Of a DNA stretch of 64,000 nt, positions 44,075 to 56,188 are shown in pieces (position 1 is the stretch's first letter; each line of letters begins with the position of its first letter). Both the position numbers and the translations under genes were made by a program. This DNA is from Prostheceraeus crozeri (taxonomy: Eukaryota; Platyhelminthes; Polycladida; Euryleptidae), in NCBI GenBank assembly GCA_907163375.1, contig CAJQUW010006798.1, positions 62,001 to 126,000 of the forward strand. The letters run 5' to 3'. The notes beneath the pieces were generated by a model. That model was not told the DNA's origin. It made no database searches and worked only from the letters and a program-made list of their open reading frames with translations.

Positions 44075-47000
44075 ACCGCTTTTGGCTCAAACTGGATTAG
44101 CGCGTCTCCACCACTGCCATTTCTGCAAAACCTATACGAGTATATGTCTAAACAAAAAACAGACAAACCATCAGAAAATCCTCTTTCTGAAGGTCCCAAC
44201 TTCAGAATGTGCGATTGTCAGTTTGAGCAATATGCTCACTATCTTTCCTTAACAGGTACCTACTTTCCAACGCTATTTCATGATGATTAGAGAGAAGCCG
44301 AAAACTGTGATGTTGCTGCAAAAAATATATATTCTGGCGGGGCCTTTCGACCGGCACAGCCAACCATCGTCAGGTGAAAGAGACATTTATGTCACAAATG
44401 CAGAATACAAATCAGGTGAAAGTCAATGAAATACAGGATAGATAAACCAGCAGTATGAAGTATGGAACTTTGTGTCACTGCTGATATGTAGTGGTGGTAG
44501 CAGTGATATTTATTTTCAAAGAGTAGAAAGCGAGCAATACACTGGTTTGCAAATTATACACAGTAGAAAATTAGAATATTTGAAAGAATTGTTTGGTCGA
44601 GATTTAAAGTAAAGGTCAAATGTAGGTCTTGTAAGGAAAGTAAAAAAAGGAAAAGTCTGATTATTTGTTGGTTTCCAACGCATTTTTCATACCTTCAACA
44701 CAAACCCTTCCGCATCTCTCATCAGACCACACAGCAACCGCATCATGTCTCTTCAACATACTCCTCTCCTCCTCATAGAAGCACTCCATATCACCCTGGT
44801 CCTCATTGCCTCTTCATTACCCCATTCGTTGCTCAGCTCACAAAGTCACCCAGGACTCAAAGTCCAGGGACCGACAGGAGATCCATCCTCTTCCCTACAT
44901 CTGCCAACTGCTTCCCCATCTACACTATCTACCGCATTTCCTCTAATAAACGCCTCACCTCTGATAGCAGGAAAATTAGAAGAGAATGACTGAGAACGGT
45001 ACATAATAGCCCATTAAACATAATAGCCAATGATGTAGCTTAATGATATTTCACTGTTGGTAGTCTTTATTTGATGGCAATCACATTAAAAGCATCACAA
45101 TCTAATCAATTAATTTTATATCGTCATCAACATCAGATTCATAATTGAATCAGATTCGGTAACTTCTAGAGCTTCATGCACCGTTGAGCATTCAGTCATG
45201 TCCTGAATCAACACCAAGTTTTGTGTGAGCCCCGCCTCCAGGTGACCATGGGGAAGAAATAGCAAATACAACAATCACTATACACTGTGCTGGTAGGTCC
45301 AAGAAATAAGTCCCACACTGTGTTTGTTCAACGTCGAAACCACAATGCCTTGTCGGCAATGAACAAATCGGTAATGCAGTGCGTATAGTGCTGGATTCGT
45401 TTTCAGGTCTTATTGATACTAACTTTTCCGTAGTCACAATTATTTTGTCTTTTAATTTGGAAAACTCTTGTGAGTAGAAAATCGCACATTTTTGATAAAC
45501 GCCGCCCTCTAATAAGTGCCACACTTAAAAGCATAGAGTAAGTATGTTAGTTGTATATATCCCTACTCTATGCTTAAAAGTAAGCTATTGTAAATACAAG
45601 CTCCGGCGTTGGAGGAAATACGGCATCTCAAGCAGCAGTACATCCTAGCACTATCAGCCTGATCGCAACTAACACCGTCTGACTATAAGACATTATTACA
45701 CTATTCTAGTCATTAAAGTGGTCCAACAGCCTGAGCATCGCTCCAACAAGGTCTACAATTCAGCATGGAACGATGAATGAATATCACGAGCACCCTTCAA
45801 CACCTCACCTCCTGACTGGGTAATCTGGTGATCCCCTGTTAATGACCACTGACCCGCCTCCTGCACTCTCGACAAAAGACGCGTATATAGCGTCACATCC
45901 ACCACCCACACTCTTTATTCTCTCAATTGCTTGTTTCTTGTAAGTCTCCTCATCTTCACTTTTTCCACCGTCAACCATCCATTACACACCCTTTTGGACC
46001 TTTCAAGGTCTGTGTGCGTGGATATCCGGCATCCTCTTAATCCCTTCCGGTACCGTGCTTCCCAAATCGGGGTTGGCATTCGGTCCAAATCAGCCCTCTT
46101 CACCAAGAGTCTTGAAACCACTTGAATATTCAGCTCTTCCAGGGATTCTCCTCACCATCCCTCATGCACAGAGTGTCAAGAATTCGGAAAAGCTGGAAAT
46201 TCCAATTGGCGCTTGGGAAAACAGGGAAAACTCTTGAAAATGGCCATGACCCGGGAAATTTTGAGGCATCCCTCAGATTAGCTACAAAGGATATATCCCT
46301 AGCTGGGTAAAATGAAAAGCATTACATTTCATGTTTTGAGCAGTAACTTTAATAGTAAAATTGTGTTACATAATAACAACAAGTTATCGATAATGACTGC
46401 GTGTAGGCATTCAATTTGTTTCAGCATTACCCTTTTAAGTACATTCGGCGGGTGGAAATTAGGTAGCTTCATGTTCATACCGTTGTTGATTGTCACATCC
46501 AACTCCTTGAATTCCTGAGGAATTTTTGGAATCAGAAATATCTGATACTATGACTTACCCTTTTTTGCCAGATGTGCCCGTTTACCATTTCATCGATTAG
46601 AATCGTTTTTCAGAGTTCCTCTCATATCTTCCATCTGTTACATTCGACGATCAGTGATCAGTCGGTTGATATTAATGCCCTGCTCATGTTTGTTTGATTA
46701 AGATTGATGATATGAATGAATTTACCTTGGATCAGCATCTCATTAATGACAATCTGATTATTTGCAGTGCTGCAAAAAAAGTATTGACTGTTGAGAAATG
46801 ATATAATAACAGCTGTTATGAGAGCGAGATTTCTTCAGAAAGTCCGTTAATGTTATTCGCTATTGTCACGTTGTTTGCACCATTATCTTCCAATTTAACA
46901 CTTTCTTTGCCGATCTTTGCAAATGATTGATCCAGAGGACGCCGAGAGTTTTCCGGAGAAAGATGTCATGTGTTTTACGAGAAGGTTGGGTATGACAAGG

Positions 47001-47327
47001 ATGTTTATTTTCTCACTGGAATGTAAGGTGTGAAATTCGTGATGATTCTTCAGTAGAGAAATTCTGGAATAGTTTCGTAATATATAATAATGGGATTCGT
47101 AATCTACCCATTAGCAATGTTGAAGACCGAGCCATTGTAGGACGAAATCCAACATGCACGTTTGCCAAATATTTTGTGCTTAATTTGTTCAAGGCTAAAG
47201 ATATCATTCTATTCCAGGCTCTAGCTGGCACTCTGTAATCTATGATTATCAAACTAGGATGGTCTGTATACATTTACTTTTCTTATTATTGTCGATTACT
47301 AAGAGTAGTGTACGTGTTGCAACTTCA
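44075..47327. other. intergenic, no gene recognised
   Basis: Short frames only. Items: a phrase GGCGGGGCCTTTCGACCGGC ... CATCGTCAGG (44337-44375) resembling Penelope-like element leaders; a GGAAAA-rich block at 46110-46270 related to those near 6.1 and 18.6 kb; an imperfect inverted pair CTTAAAAGCATAGAGTA (45524-45540) and TACTCTATGCTTAAAAG (45564-45580). The 82-codon frame at 44745-44993 is hydrophobic/Ser/Pro-rich without a recognised domain. Confidence 0.45.
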
Positions 47328-47585
47328 TTAAAGGGGAATTCCACGTATTTTACAACATGGGCTGAAATGAAAGCTATTATCGAGTAGAACAATGAGTGGC
47401 GATTCGTTTTTGCGCTAGCGATGTTGTTAGCGCTAAAAATATCTTTAACTGGTGACGTGTGACGTCACTTCGCTGAACGGATGAACGCTTGCCGTAGATG
47501 CGACCAATGCAATGTCGAATCAAACAGAGAGTCGCGTGTAGGAGCCCACAATAACCTCACGATCATTTATCATATTGACGCGGCG

Positions 47586-50500
47586 ATGCCAAATTGCGCT
47601 GTATTCGGCTGCTCTGCGGCTTCAGGAAAAGGAAAAACACTGTTTACTTTTCCGAAAGACAAGCGCCTCCGAAAGAAATGGACAGACGCGTGCCGACGTA
47701 AAAACTTCAATCCGACATCTAATGCAGTGATTTGCAGTGACCATTTTCCAGAAGATTCGTTCGAAAAGACTCATTATCATCTTTTGAAACTAGAAGACAG
47801 GCCTAAATGCAAACGACCACTGAAATCAACAGCGATTCCCACTCTTCATCTACCCATTTCAAGCCATCCAACTCCCAAACCAAAACCAAGATCTACCCGT
47901 CTTTCTCGGGAATGTGATTCCTCTTCTTCAACTGGTCATCAACTTATCACTAATCCTTCAAAAAAAATGAAATTTTTGATTCTGATAGATCTGACAAGTC
48001 AAACGATGATTTTGATGATGATTTTGACCCCTACTCATTGGATGAAAACGATGATTCATATGACGCTGACTTAGGTGTGACGGCTTGTACTTTGGCTAAT
48101 GAAAGCTGTTATCTTGTCTACGATTCAAATTTGATGAATTTGTTTAAATGGTGTAACCAATGTGGTTCTCCATTAGAAAGCGGCGTAACCGAACGCCAAA
48201 TAATCGGTTCCGTGGTGAAAGTTAAGACAAGTTGCATCTAAGGTCACGACAATCTCTGGGAATCCCAAAGTAAATTACCCAATACCAATATATACTTACG
48301 TGTAGGAAATATTGCCCTCCCAACTGCAACAATTCTGTCCGGTAATACATATCAAACATTGTGTGAAATTGCTGAGACAATGAACTTGTCTGTTCCATCG
48401 AAGTCGTTATTCTATGAATCGCAAAGTAATTGGATTTCACCTACTGTGACGAAATGTTATCGAACTCAACTTGATGATGTGACGGCAGCAGTAAATTCGC
48501 ATGGATCAGCAGTTTTAGTCGGTGATGGGAGGTAAGTTTTAGTTGGCGATGCTGTCTTTTTATCATCATAATCTGATCATAGGCATACCGTTAATTTAAT
48601 AACCTGGATATTGCTAAAAATTCAATATTTATGCGGTTCAAATGCAATCCGTCAATTTTAAAGATTCAAAAACATAATGAAACTCTGATTTTGATCTTAT
48701 TGTAAATGCGCCCCGAATGTAAAACGTAACTTGGCTTAAAAATATTCTTGTATTCAATCTTAAAAAAAGAATTACAGACGGAAACGGTAGCCGAAAATGA
48801 GATGAAAAATATATACACTAAATACAAAATTAGCATAGGCCTAAATCAGGTAAACTTACTAATCTGTTAGTGGGCTGTCCACGAATTTCTAACTTACGAG
48901 TATGACATTCAATTTGTCTGGATTTGATGTACATCTACTTCAAAACTACATCAAGCTATAACAACGAAGTATGGATTTGAAGTTATTTTACTAATAAGTC
49001 TTCATATAAAGCAAATACAAAACGATTATCCTAGTAATCCGATCTATGTTAATAGTATCTTATAACAAGAATCAAACTTATTAGCTAGCAGATATCTGAT
49101 GATTATCAAATACTAACACTTATCAATATCATTTTGATAATTTTTCATAGTCCGATAATGGTAGAGATTCGAGAATAGGCATAGTCTGTTGAGATATTCA
49201 TTATCATACGTGGCAATTTTACCTACAGGTTTATGAAAAAAATGAATTATATTTTTAAACGAAACATGCCTTACACTCAAATTAATTAGGCATATTCATG
49301 AGTACGGGACGGTACTTAATAATAATGTAGGCTAAATACTTCACAGTATCCAGTTAATTTTCAATGGAGATATAATTATTCTGTGACTAATAATATAAAA
49401 CAAGAAGATACAGTAATAGACATATGTAATTTACGTATTTCCAAAACGATTATGCATATAATCACACTATCAGTACATATCACAAAAGCCAACGTAAGGA
49501 ACATCAACAGGATTCGGGAAATGTTCACGGATGATTAGTACGCAACAAGAAGGAATCACAATTCGTACAGATGGACGTGAAGAATGCCTGAAAATCCAAT
49601 TAATGAAATTTGCATATGCATTATGTCTGTAATCTATATTTTGTGGGTTTCGAACACCTGGAGGTAATGATCGGCTGATTCGGTCTCGCGCCATACACAT
49701 TCGTAAAACTTCCTGATTGAGACAACAAGCTTCGAAGCCTTCAACCAACGTTACACAAGCTGCTTCTCCGCGACGCTCAGATGCTTCTTTCAATGACCAA
49801 CAGCAGCTATTTTCTTTGAGATTTAGCATTATCATACATCGACCACACCAACACCAGCTTTCAAGAGGCATCGGAGACATTATGGAAGGAGTATCTTCTT
49901 TCCTCGATGAATTTTGACGAACTTGCATTGAATCCATCGGTGCACGAGGTTCATGCAGGTACGGAGCAATCCTAAAATGTAAAGGATAGAAGCCATAAAT
50001 AAAAAAACAGTGATTCAAATGACAGATACATCATGGTTGTGATCTGGAGGTTTCATAAATAAGGAGAAGTAGTATACTCTAATTTCCTTCTTATTTATCA
50101 GAAAAATAAAATAATAGATTAATCATATTAACACATCCTTTCACTGGAGCGGTAACGATCACGATAGATAATAATGTTTTTAATTTATTCGGATATTTTT
50201 GCAGATATAAAGCTAATAACACTATGTGCTACTTCTCATTAATGAAAAATAAGTTGTGACTTTAAAATACTTAGCATTTCAAATAATGTATTATCCAGGG
50301 CTGCGGAAGCGAATGGTTTTTATTAGTCCAAGAAAATGCCTCCTAAAATCGCAAAAGCTACCGAACCGATAACCGACAGCAGAAATCCATAATTATGAGG
50401 TACGGTGCATGTACGTACACGTAGTAGACTTGATTCATTTATCTCATGAGCATATTTAGTTATTTAGTATAAGTAGATATTAGATAAACCCCAATTTATT

Positions 50501-51353
50501 TCAGGTGCGATTCCCCCGGATTTAGCGCCAAGTATTGTACTTATTCAGCCATGTGTGCAAAAACTGGTTTGATAGTTGATTTTGAAAATATTGATGTTTC
50601 TGAAACTTCGAGCAGTGTTAGAATGGAAAAATTAGCTTGTGAGCGACTATTGCGTCGCTTGTCTGTTTGGATGATATTTACGCTATTTCAACAGATCGCC
50701 ACACAGGTATTCGCAAGTTGATAGAAAGAGATTTTTCATCCATTCGTCATGAGTTTGACCCTTGGCATATAGCCAAAAGTCTAAAAAAGCGACTTCACAT
50801 GGCAGCGTCATCATCCGATTGCGAAGATATTGCTTTGTGGACGAAATCGATTTGTAACCACCTGTGGTGGTCCGCCGCCTCTTGTGATGGACATCGTGAT
50901 GTTTTGATAGAAAAATTTCAATCGATCAGTAAACATATAGCCAATGTTCATGAATGGTCGACAGGACAATATTTCTTGAAGTGTGCTCATGAGCCGTTGG
51001 AGGAGGATCGGCTTTGGTTAGACCCTAACTCTAAAGCTTTCCAAAAGATTTTCGAAATAGTGACGGACCGAAAATTAGTAAAAGACATTCGACAAATGAG
51101 TATGTTCATTCATACATCAGCTCTGGAGTGCTTCCATTCTGTACTTCTGAAATATGCTCCTAAAAGACTTCATTTTCGCCAAGATTATTATAGATGTCGT
51201 GTCATGTTGGCTATTATGGATCATAATTTCAATATCGGTAGCCAAAGTGATAATACGAAATTCAAGAATGAATGGCGGAAGTCAACAAAACAATGGATTA
51301 GAAGGCGTATTTCTGAACAAAGACATTCAAGTGGCGACAGGCAATATTTTTAG
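47586..51353 (+). pseudogene. Kolobok THAP-domain transposase, two exons, decayed
   Basis: The start ATG at 47586 gives MPNCAVFGCSAASGKGKTLF, a THAP C2CH finger (C..C, FPKDKRLRKKWTDACRRKNF, VICSDHFPEDSF, later AIP). An acidic linker and a CNQCGSPL motif follow. Then GNIALPTATILSGNTYQT and SAVLVGDGR end exon 1 at 48531; donor GTAAGT at 48532, acceptor TTTCAG ending at 50504; exon 2 opens in frame with CDSPGFSAKYCTYSAMC. The later part reads DDIYAISTDRHTGIRKLIER, HEFDPWHIAKSLKKRL and THTSALECFHS-like HTSALECFHSVLLKYAP. GDGRCDSPG and STDRH carry presumed catalytic acids. Defects: frame change at the A-run near 47965, stop at about 48239, frame change near 50660. Confidence 0.88.
49470..49971 (-). 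CDS. P2X7-type intracellular (ballast) domain exon, antisense in the transposase intron
   Basis: The exon begins after a TTTTAG acceptor (49972-49974) and ends at a stop at 49470. It encodes a Cys-rich domain very like the C-terminal ballast of the P2X7 receptor: PLESWCWCGRCMIM, ENSCCWSLKEASERRGEAAC, EGFEACCLNQEVLRMC, YRHNAYANFINWIF, SVRIVIPSCCVLIIREHFPN and a final YVGF. In P2X7 the matching points are WCxCGxC, CC, CI/CV, HxxLxxxVL, LRHxAYRxxxxWxFG, ILPSCCxWxIRxxFP and YSGF. The domain binds zinc and guanine nucleotides in P2X7. No channel part is present. Upstream exon(s) on the minus strand were not identified. It may be a second transposon gene or a host gene passenger. Confidence 0.8.
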
Positions 51354-52161
51354 AAGTCCTACGCTTGCGTATATTACATTCGGGATCGGGCATTGTCTGA
51401 GCTTGGATGCAAGTGAACAGTAAGTCTATTGCAAAATGAGTCTGCTGCTGTAATAATAGATGTTCATTGATTCACTTGATAAGTGTTTTCATACTTCACT
51501 GTCATTTTCACTGCTTATCAAAATATACTAATTTGAATACGAGTATATTAGGTTAATTTCATGTTATTACGTTATGTGTTATATCTATTGCCAACATTAA
51601 AAGTTAAGCCTGGTTCACATTCACATTGAACATCGTAGACTTTCGACAATGATTTTGTCAATAGAGTGTCAATAAGATTTTTCGACGCAAGCGTCGAACT
51701 TCGGGTAATGTGAATCCGAATTTAGAATCATATAAGAATCATAATAGGTTTTAAAGGACTAAATCACAATTCTGAGCACCTAATGGAATTGAAAATATCT
51801 ACAGTAAAGTAGGTAATAATAAATTAATCAATTCAGTCTACTCACCTATGATTCTGATGATTTTCATCCGATTCCATCAACGTACAAAGAATAACGCATC
51901 AGCTAACTGTTGTTTGACGCAGAGCAGCAAGTAAATCGACTCGACGCAGGCGTTCATCTGTTCAGCGAAGTGACGTCACACGTCACCAGTTAAAGCTATT
52001 TTTAGCGCTAACAACATCGCTAGCGCAAAAACGAATCGCCACTCATTGTTCTACTCGATAATAGCTTTCATTTCAGCCCATGTTGTAAAATGCGTGGAAT
52101 TCCCCTTTAAAGTTTATCCATCGCTTATGTGCACTATAATATATCCGTTCTTATTGCAGAA

Positions 52162-53017
52162 ATGGGGATATTGTATATAATGATAATGCTGCTCACATGT
52201 GCTTCGATTGCTTGTGCGCACGAAGAAAAGCCGAAGATTCCCAAACTTTTAATGATATCCTTTGATGGGTTTCGACATGATTATATCGAAATGGCAAGAA
52301 AAGACAATAGAAACGTTTCCGCATTTCTGAAAATGATGAGAACTGGTGTACGTGCTCAGTATGTGAAAGGAGTATTTGCGTCAATTACGTTTCCAAGTCA
52401 TACTTCTATTGTTTCTGGAATGTACGAGGAGTCTCATGGCATTGTTGATAATGTTTATCATGACCCGATGTTAAATGATACTTTTTCTTATCATAATTTG
52501 GACAACAACCTGGAATCAAAATGGTGGGATACTGGCTATGAACCAATTTGGATCACGAACGAGCGTCAGGGCCACGATAGTGCTGTTATCAACTATCCCG
52601 GCTGCAGTGCAAGATATAATGGTTATATACAGACATACTCTAATTTTATATATAACGAAAAGGTTCCATGGAATTATTGGGTAGATCTCATGATTGATTG
52701 GTTGGAGAGAGAACATACAACACTTGGCATCTTATATCATCCTGAGCCAGACGGCACTGGTCACTATTTTGGTCCAGACAGCAAAGAAATGTTGGAACAA
52801 ATTGAAAAGGCTAATGGAAGACTCGCATATGTGATGGAAAAGGTGAAGTCATCTCATGAATTGCGGCATAATTTGAATGTGATGCTTGTTAGTGATCATG
52901 GCATGGCTGAATTAGACAAAAGTCGATCCATTAATATAAATGACTTGGTTCCACCTACTTGGTACCACACATACAGCAGATTGGGATTTGCTGTATGGGG
53001 ATTATGGCCCATCGACG
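52162..53017 (+). CDS. ectonucleotide pyrophosphatase/phosphodiesterase (ENPP4/5-like), exon with signal peptide and catalytic core
   Basis: A host gene. The ATG at 52162 begins MGILYIMIMLLTCASIACAH, a signal peptide; a possible acceptor (TTATTGCAG) just upstream hints at a leader exon. Alkaline-phosphatase-fold marks: LLMISFDGFRHDYIEMA (first metal Asp), the nucleophile region SITFPSHTSIVSGMYEESHG (Thr), EPIWITNERQGHDSAVINYP, YHPEPDGTGHYFGPDSKEM (Asp and His), and MLVSDHGMAELDKS (Asp, His). The motif order is that of ENPP4/5, secreted or membrane-bound enzymes that split phosphodiester or nucleotide substrates outside the cell. It ends at GAC G with donor GTAAGC at 53018, joining in frame to the exon at 54883. 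Start supported by the signal peptide. Confidence 0.9.
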
Positions 53018-53279
53018 GTAAGCAATGATTCCTTTTCGTTAGTATTCTTGTTATGTTTCGTTTTCCGGAAATGTTTTGCATGTAGATAGCTTTTCTTAGT
53101 GTACGCAAAGTCACAGATTTACATTTGTTAACAAACGTAGAACAAAATTTTCCAATTTTTCTGAGGAGCACTCTTAATGTGAAAGTTCAAGAAGAATGGA
53201 TATTAGAAATTGTAGTTAAAATTCTCCTTAATTAGCATATTTTCTATAGATACTTAGATACTTGCCTTCTGTCTTCGTA

Positions 53280-53970
53280 TTAGAGGCAAGCAGAAACTGT
53301 GTTGAGAATGTGTGAAATAATCACTCACTCTCACTCCTCGGTTAACGTCCTTGAATTCCGTGACGAAATTGGACGATTGATGGCTCATCTCCACTTGCTT
53401 TGGTCTGCTGCAAGATCTTCATTTATTTGGAGCTTCTTCAGATCTTCCGAGATGCAGCTCCTCCACGACTTTTTCGGTCTTCCTACTGGTCGGCGACCAC
53501 TCACTTCCATTTCTTCAACCTCTCTCACAATGTCCTCCGACCTCTTCACATGCCCAAACCAGTGAAGTCTGCTTCTCCGGATGAGCACTTCCAAGTCCTT
53601 CTGACCACACCTTTTCACTACTTCTTCATTTGGGATCCTGTCTCTCCATCTTACACCAGCCATAAAGCGAAGCATCGTCAAGTCACACGTTGTCATGGCA
53701 TGCATCAATTTGCTTGTGAGAGGCCATGTCTCCGAACCGTATATAAGGACAGATCTCAAGCAAGATTGATAAATCTGCTCTCTGCAGTGTAACGGTATTC
53801 CCTTGTTCGTTAGGAGGCTGGCGAGTTCCCTCCATTTTGACCATGTCGCCGCAATGCGAGTCCTCACCGCTCTCTCGACGCCTGCATCCCTGTCAAGCAT
53901 GTCCCCAAGATAGCAGAAATGCTGAACTTCTTGCACAATGTGTGACATAATGCATCCCATAAATTCTTAC
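53280..53970 (-). mobile_element. LINE 3' fragment (C-terminal reverse transcriptase region) in the ENPP intron
   Basis: A 191-residue open frame on the minus strand matching the tail of a non-LTR retrotransposon protein: EVQHFCYLGDMLDRDAGVER, IAATWSKWRELASLLTNKGI, LIYGSETWPLTSKLM, MLRFMAGVRWRDRIPNEEVV, RRSRLHWFGHVKRSEDI and GRRPVGRPKKSWRSCISEDL. The fragment is 5'-truncated, as usual for LINE insertions, and still open in frame, so rather recent. It lies antisense to the host gene inside intron 53018-54882. Clade (RTE-like or related) not resolved. Confidence 0.85.
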
Positions 53971-54870
53971 TGTGTTAATATGAGACAGTCCACTGTCAGA
54001 TCTTGCATTGAAGAATTTGAAATTCTCCCAATGTTGTATTAAATCATTATTGCTGCAGTCTGATTGACAGACATAAATTGCTAAAACATGAATCAGATGG
54101 CTTGTCGATGAACAGTAGACCTTAAATAAGCCTTTTGATGTTCGTCATTTATTGTGAGTACATGTGTTTTTGAGTCCTCATGAAGCGACAGGAATACGCA
54201 TCGAATCGTCTTCCAACCATTACATCAAGTGCTGTTATGTATCATTGTTTTGCAGAGTGAATATGTACACGTGTTGCGACTCTGCCGCATGTAAAAACTT
54301 GCCACATTCAGTTTACGTTCAGTAACGGTAGTTAAGCGTCTGCACTAATAGCTTACACATTGTTTTGGACTGCGAGCCAAGTTCATTCACAAGCATATTC
54401 CTCATGCATAGCTTATGATTAGCATAGCTATGGCACAAATTAAGTCAAAATTGAATCCAACACCGCATCTTCGCGACCGCAACTCGTCTCCAGGATTTTA
54501 ATTCAAGTCATCTAGAAGCTAAACAAGTGCTCTATACACACGGTTAGGCAGGTGGCACAGATGAATATGGCACTGATCTATGTTCTCTAAGACAGACAGC
54601 TATTTTTGTTAGCAAGATTGTTATATCGCGGAGCTGCTTCGTAACAACAAAATGTTGCATTTTGCTATTCAATTTGCATTGAAAAATGTCTGGTACTCAA
54701 TTACAGTTCATCGAGAAGTACGACCGCCTGAAGTTCACTACTGAAAAATAAGCGTCTTTCTGTTAAAAGTCACGATTTTGAAACTAGGCCAGTTCAGCGG
54801 AGTTCAATCACACCCTGTCAATAACCATGGACGTCGCTATATTGGTGGCGACGTCCATGTAATAACTAAC
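53971..54870. other. rest of ENPP intron, nothing recognised
   Basis: AT-rich intronic DNA with no open frame of interest. A small inverted pair ATGGACGTCGC / GCGACGTCCAT lies at about 54829-54858, just before the acceptor of the next exon. Confidence 0.5.
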
Positions 54871-54882
54871 CTTCACTTTCAG

Positions 54883-55059
54883 GAAAGTCAGATGAAATTA
54901 TATCAAGGCTGGCGGGACACCCGCATTTGAAGGCTTGGAAAAAAGAAGACGTTCCAGAGGAATTTCATTATTCCAAAAATCGGAGGATACCACCAATTGT
55001 TATTGTAGCTGATGATCGCTGGCAGCTGCGAAATTCGACAGAAACCTTTCCACAAAAGG
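54883..55059 (+). CDS. ENPP4/5-like gene, following exon
   Basis: Preceded by acceptor CACTTTCAG (54874-54882) and followed by donor GTAAGA (55060). Encodes KSDEIISRLAGHPHLKAWKK, EDVPEEFHYSKNRRIPPIVI, VADDRWQLRNSTETFPQ, matching the ENPP segment [26 protein letters not shown]. It joins in frame to the exon ending 53017 (phase 1). The next family box, GNHGYDN with the last catalytic His, was not found downstream in the window, so further exons lie beyond it or are lost. The ENPP identity is secure; gene integrity is unknown. Confidence 0.85.
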
Positions 55060-55294
55060 GTAAGAAAGTTGTAATGCCGAATGATCTTGAATGGGATGAC
55101 AAAATAATGCAATAGCTTATTTATGTTGCCGTATACTTTGCTGCGACATTATGTATCTACTCGTACAGCTTGGCTATCATAGATGATGTATTGCTTATGA
55201 TGCAAAATTAAAATGAACCCACCATCATCAGGTTATCTAGGTTAACTGGTACTACGTCAGGACTGCAGGACAGATTATAAGAAAAAATGGACCA

Positions 55295-55990
55295 CCTAAA
55301 TTATGTCGAAACTCAATCGATTCTCATGCCTTCCAATTGTGTCAATTGTGTCCAATTTTGTCATCAACAGATCATACATCATTTGAGAGCTTACATTTTC
55401 AGGTTTCAAATGAGCTTTGACAAACTTGCACCCGCTGCTGTGCTTGCTGGACAGTGGTCAAAAGATGATTATTGCTGAATTTATAAGTCGTAGATTTTTC
55501 AATAAGAAAACATTTCTGCTGAAAAAGTGGGAACATGTCATTTTCAGCCAATATATCCACGATTTTGTGATGACTTTAATATATCACTGTTTATTTTCTA
55601 GTCAACCGATTTCGATGAGTAATGGTGCACGTATATCAAAGGAAAGCCCAGAAAGCGCTCGTTCGCCCACAGAATTAAATATTTTGTTTACCGAAGCGCG
55701 CGCAGATGAATTTAATTCTGTGCGTTCACCTCATACCTGATTCATTGTCATTCATAATCACTTGATTTTTCATTGAAAAATTAACGATTTGTAGATTCAG
55801 TGATTATCATCTTCTGACCACTGTCCAGCAAGCACAGCAGCGGGTGCAAGTTTGTCAAGGTTCATTTGAAACCTGAAAATGTAAGCTCTCAAATGATGTA
55901 TGATCTGTTGATGTGCGACACAATTGGAATGCATGGGAATCGATTGAATTCGTTGAATTCGACATGATTTTGGTGATCCGTCTTTTGTGA
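55295..55990. repeat. long inverted repeat, ~200-bp arms, ~250-bp spacer
   Basis: Plus-strand 55295-55520 matches the complement of 55770-55990, for example ATCATACATCATTTGAGAGC and CTGCTGTGCTTGCTGGACAG in the first arm. The spacer contains its own small inverted pair CACAGAATTAAAT / ATTTAATTCTGTG. Arms differ by several percent. Looks like a foldback or MITE pair rather than a gene, though the arms share an open frame. Confidence 0.8.
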
Positions 55991-56098
55991 TCAGCTCTGT
56001 ACCAAAGAAGCGGATATGGTGCGTTGGGCAAATCCATATCGGGAAAAGATGGAAGACCAATCTGCCAAAATCATGTATTGATTAGCTTAATTTGCCTT

Positions 56099-56188
56099 AC
56101 ATGTGTCGCAGACCTGCTGCTTCATCAGACAGACCATCGATTAACCATTTATTATCGTCTGATGAAGCAGCAAGTTGCAACACATGTA
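56099..56188. repeat. foldback with ~31-bp arms
   Basis: Arm ACATGTGTCGCAGACCTGCT plus GCTTCATCAGAC at 56099-56130 pairs with GTCTGATGAAGCAGCAAGTT plus GCAACACATGT at 56157-56188, with about four mismatches and a 26-bp loop. It lies just right of the preceding inverted repeat and might be part of the same element. Confidence 0.7.

Larger units (their letters stand above)
47332..52106 (+). mobile_element. Kolobok DNA transposon, TTAA duplication, ~150-bp TIRs
   Basis: A 4775-bp element. Ends are inverted: AGGGGAATTCCACGTATTTT at 47332 and the complement ending AATTCCCCT at 52106; the match continues inward for about 150 bp (to CTTCGCTGAACGG on the left). TTAA flanks both sides (47328-47331, 52107-52110). 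TTAA duplication with a THAP-domain transposase is the Kolobok signature. The transposase gene has a stop and frame changes, so this copy is not active. It carries an antisense P2X7-ballast-type exon in the transposase intron. The right end lies 56 bp before the ENPP start codon. Confidence 0.93.

Noticed and set aside
44745-44993. 82-residue plus-strand open frame with a hydrophobic start
   Set aside because: Could mimic a signal peptide, but the rest is Ser/Pro low complexity with no recognised family or splice context.
56155-56185. CTGATGA string that might be a hammerhead ribozyme core
   Set aside because: No GAAAC partner or three-stem layout around it; it belongs to a simple foldback.
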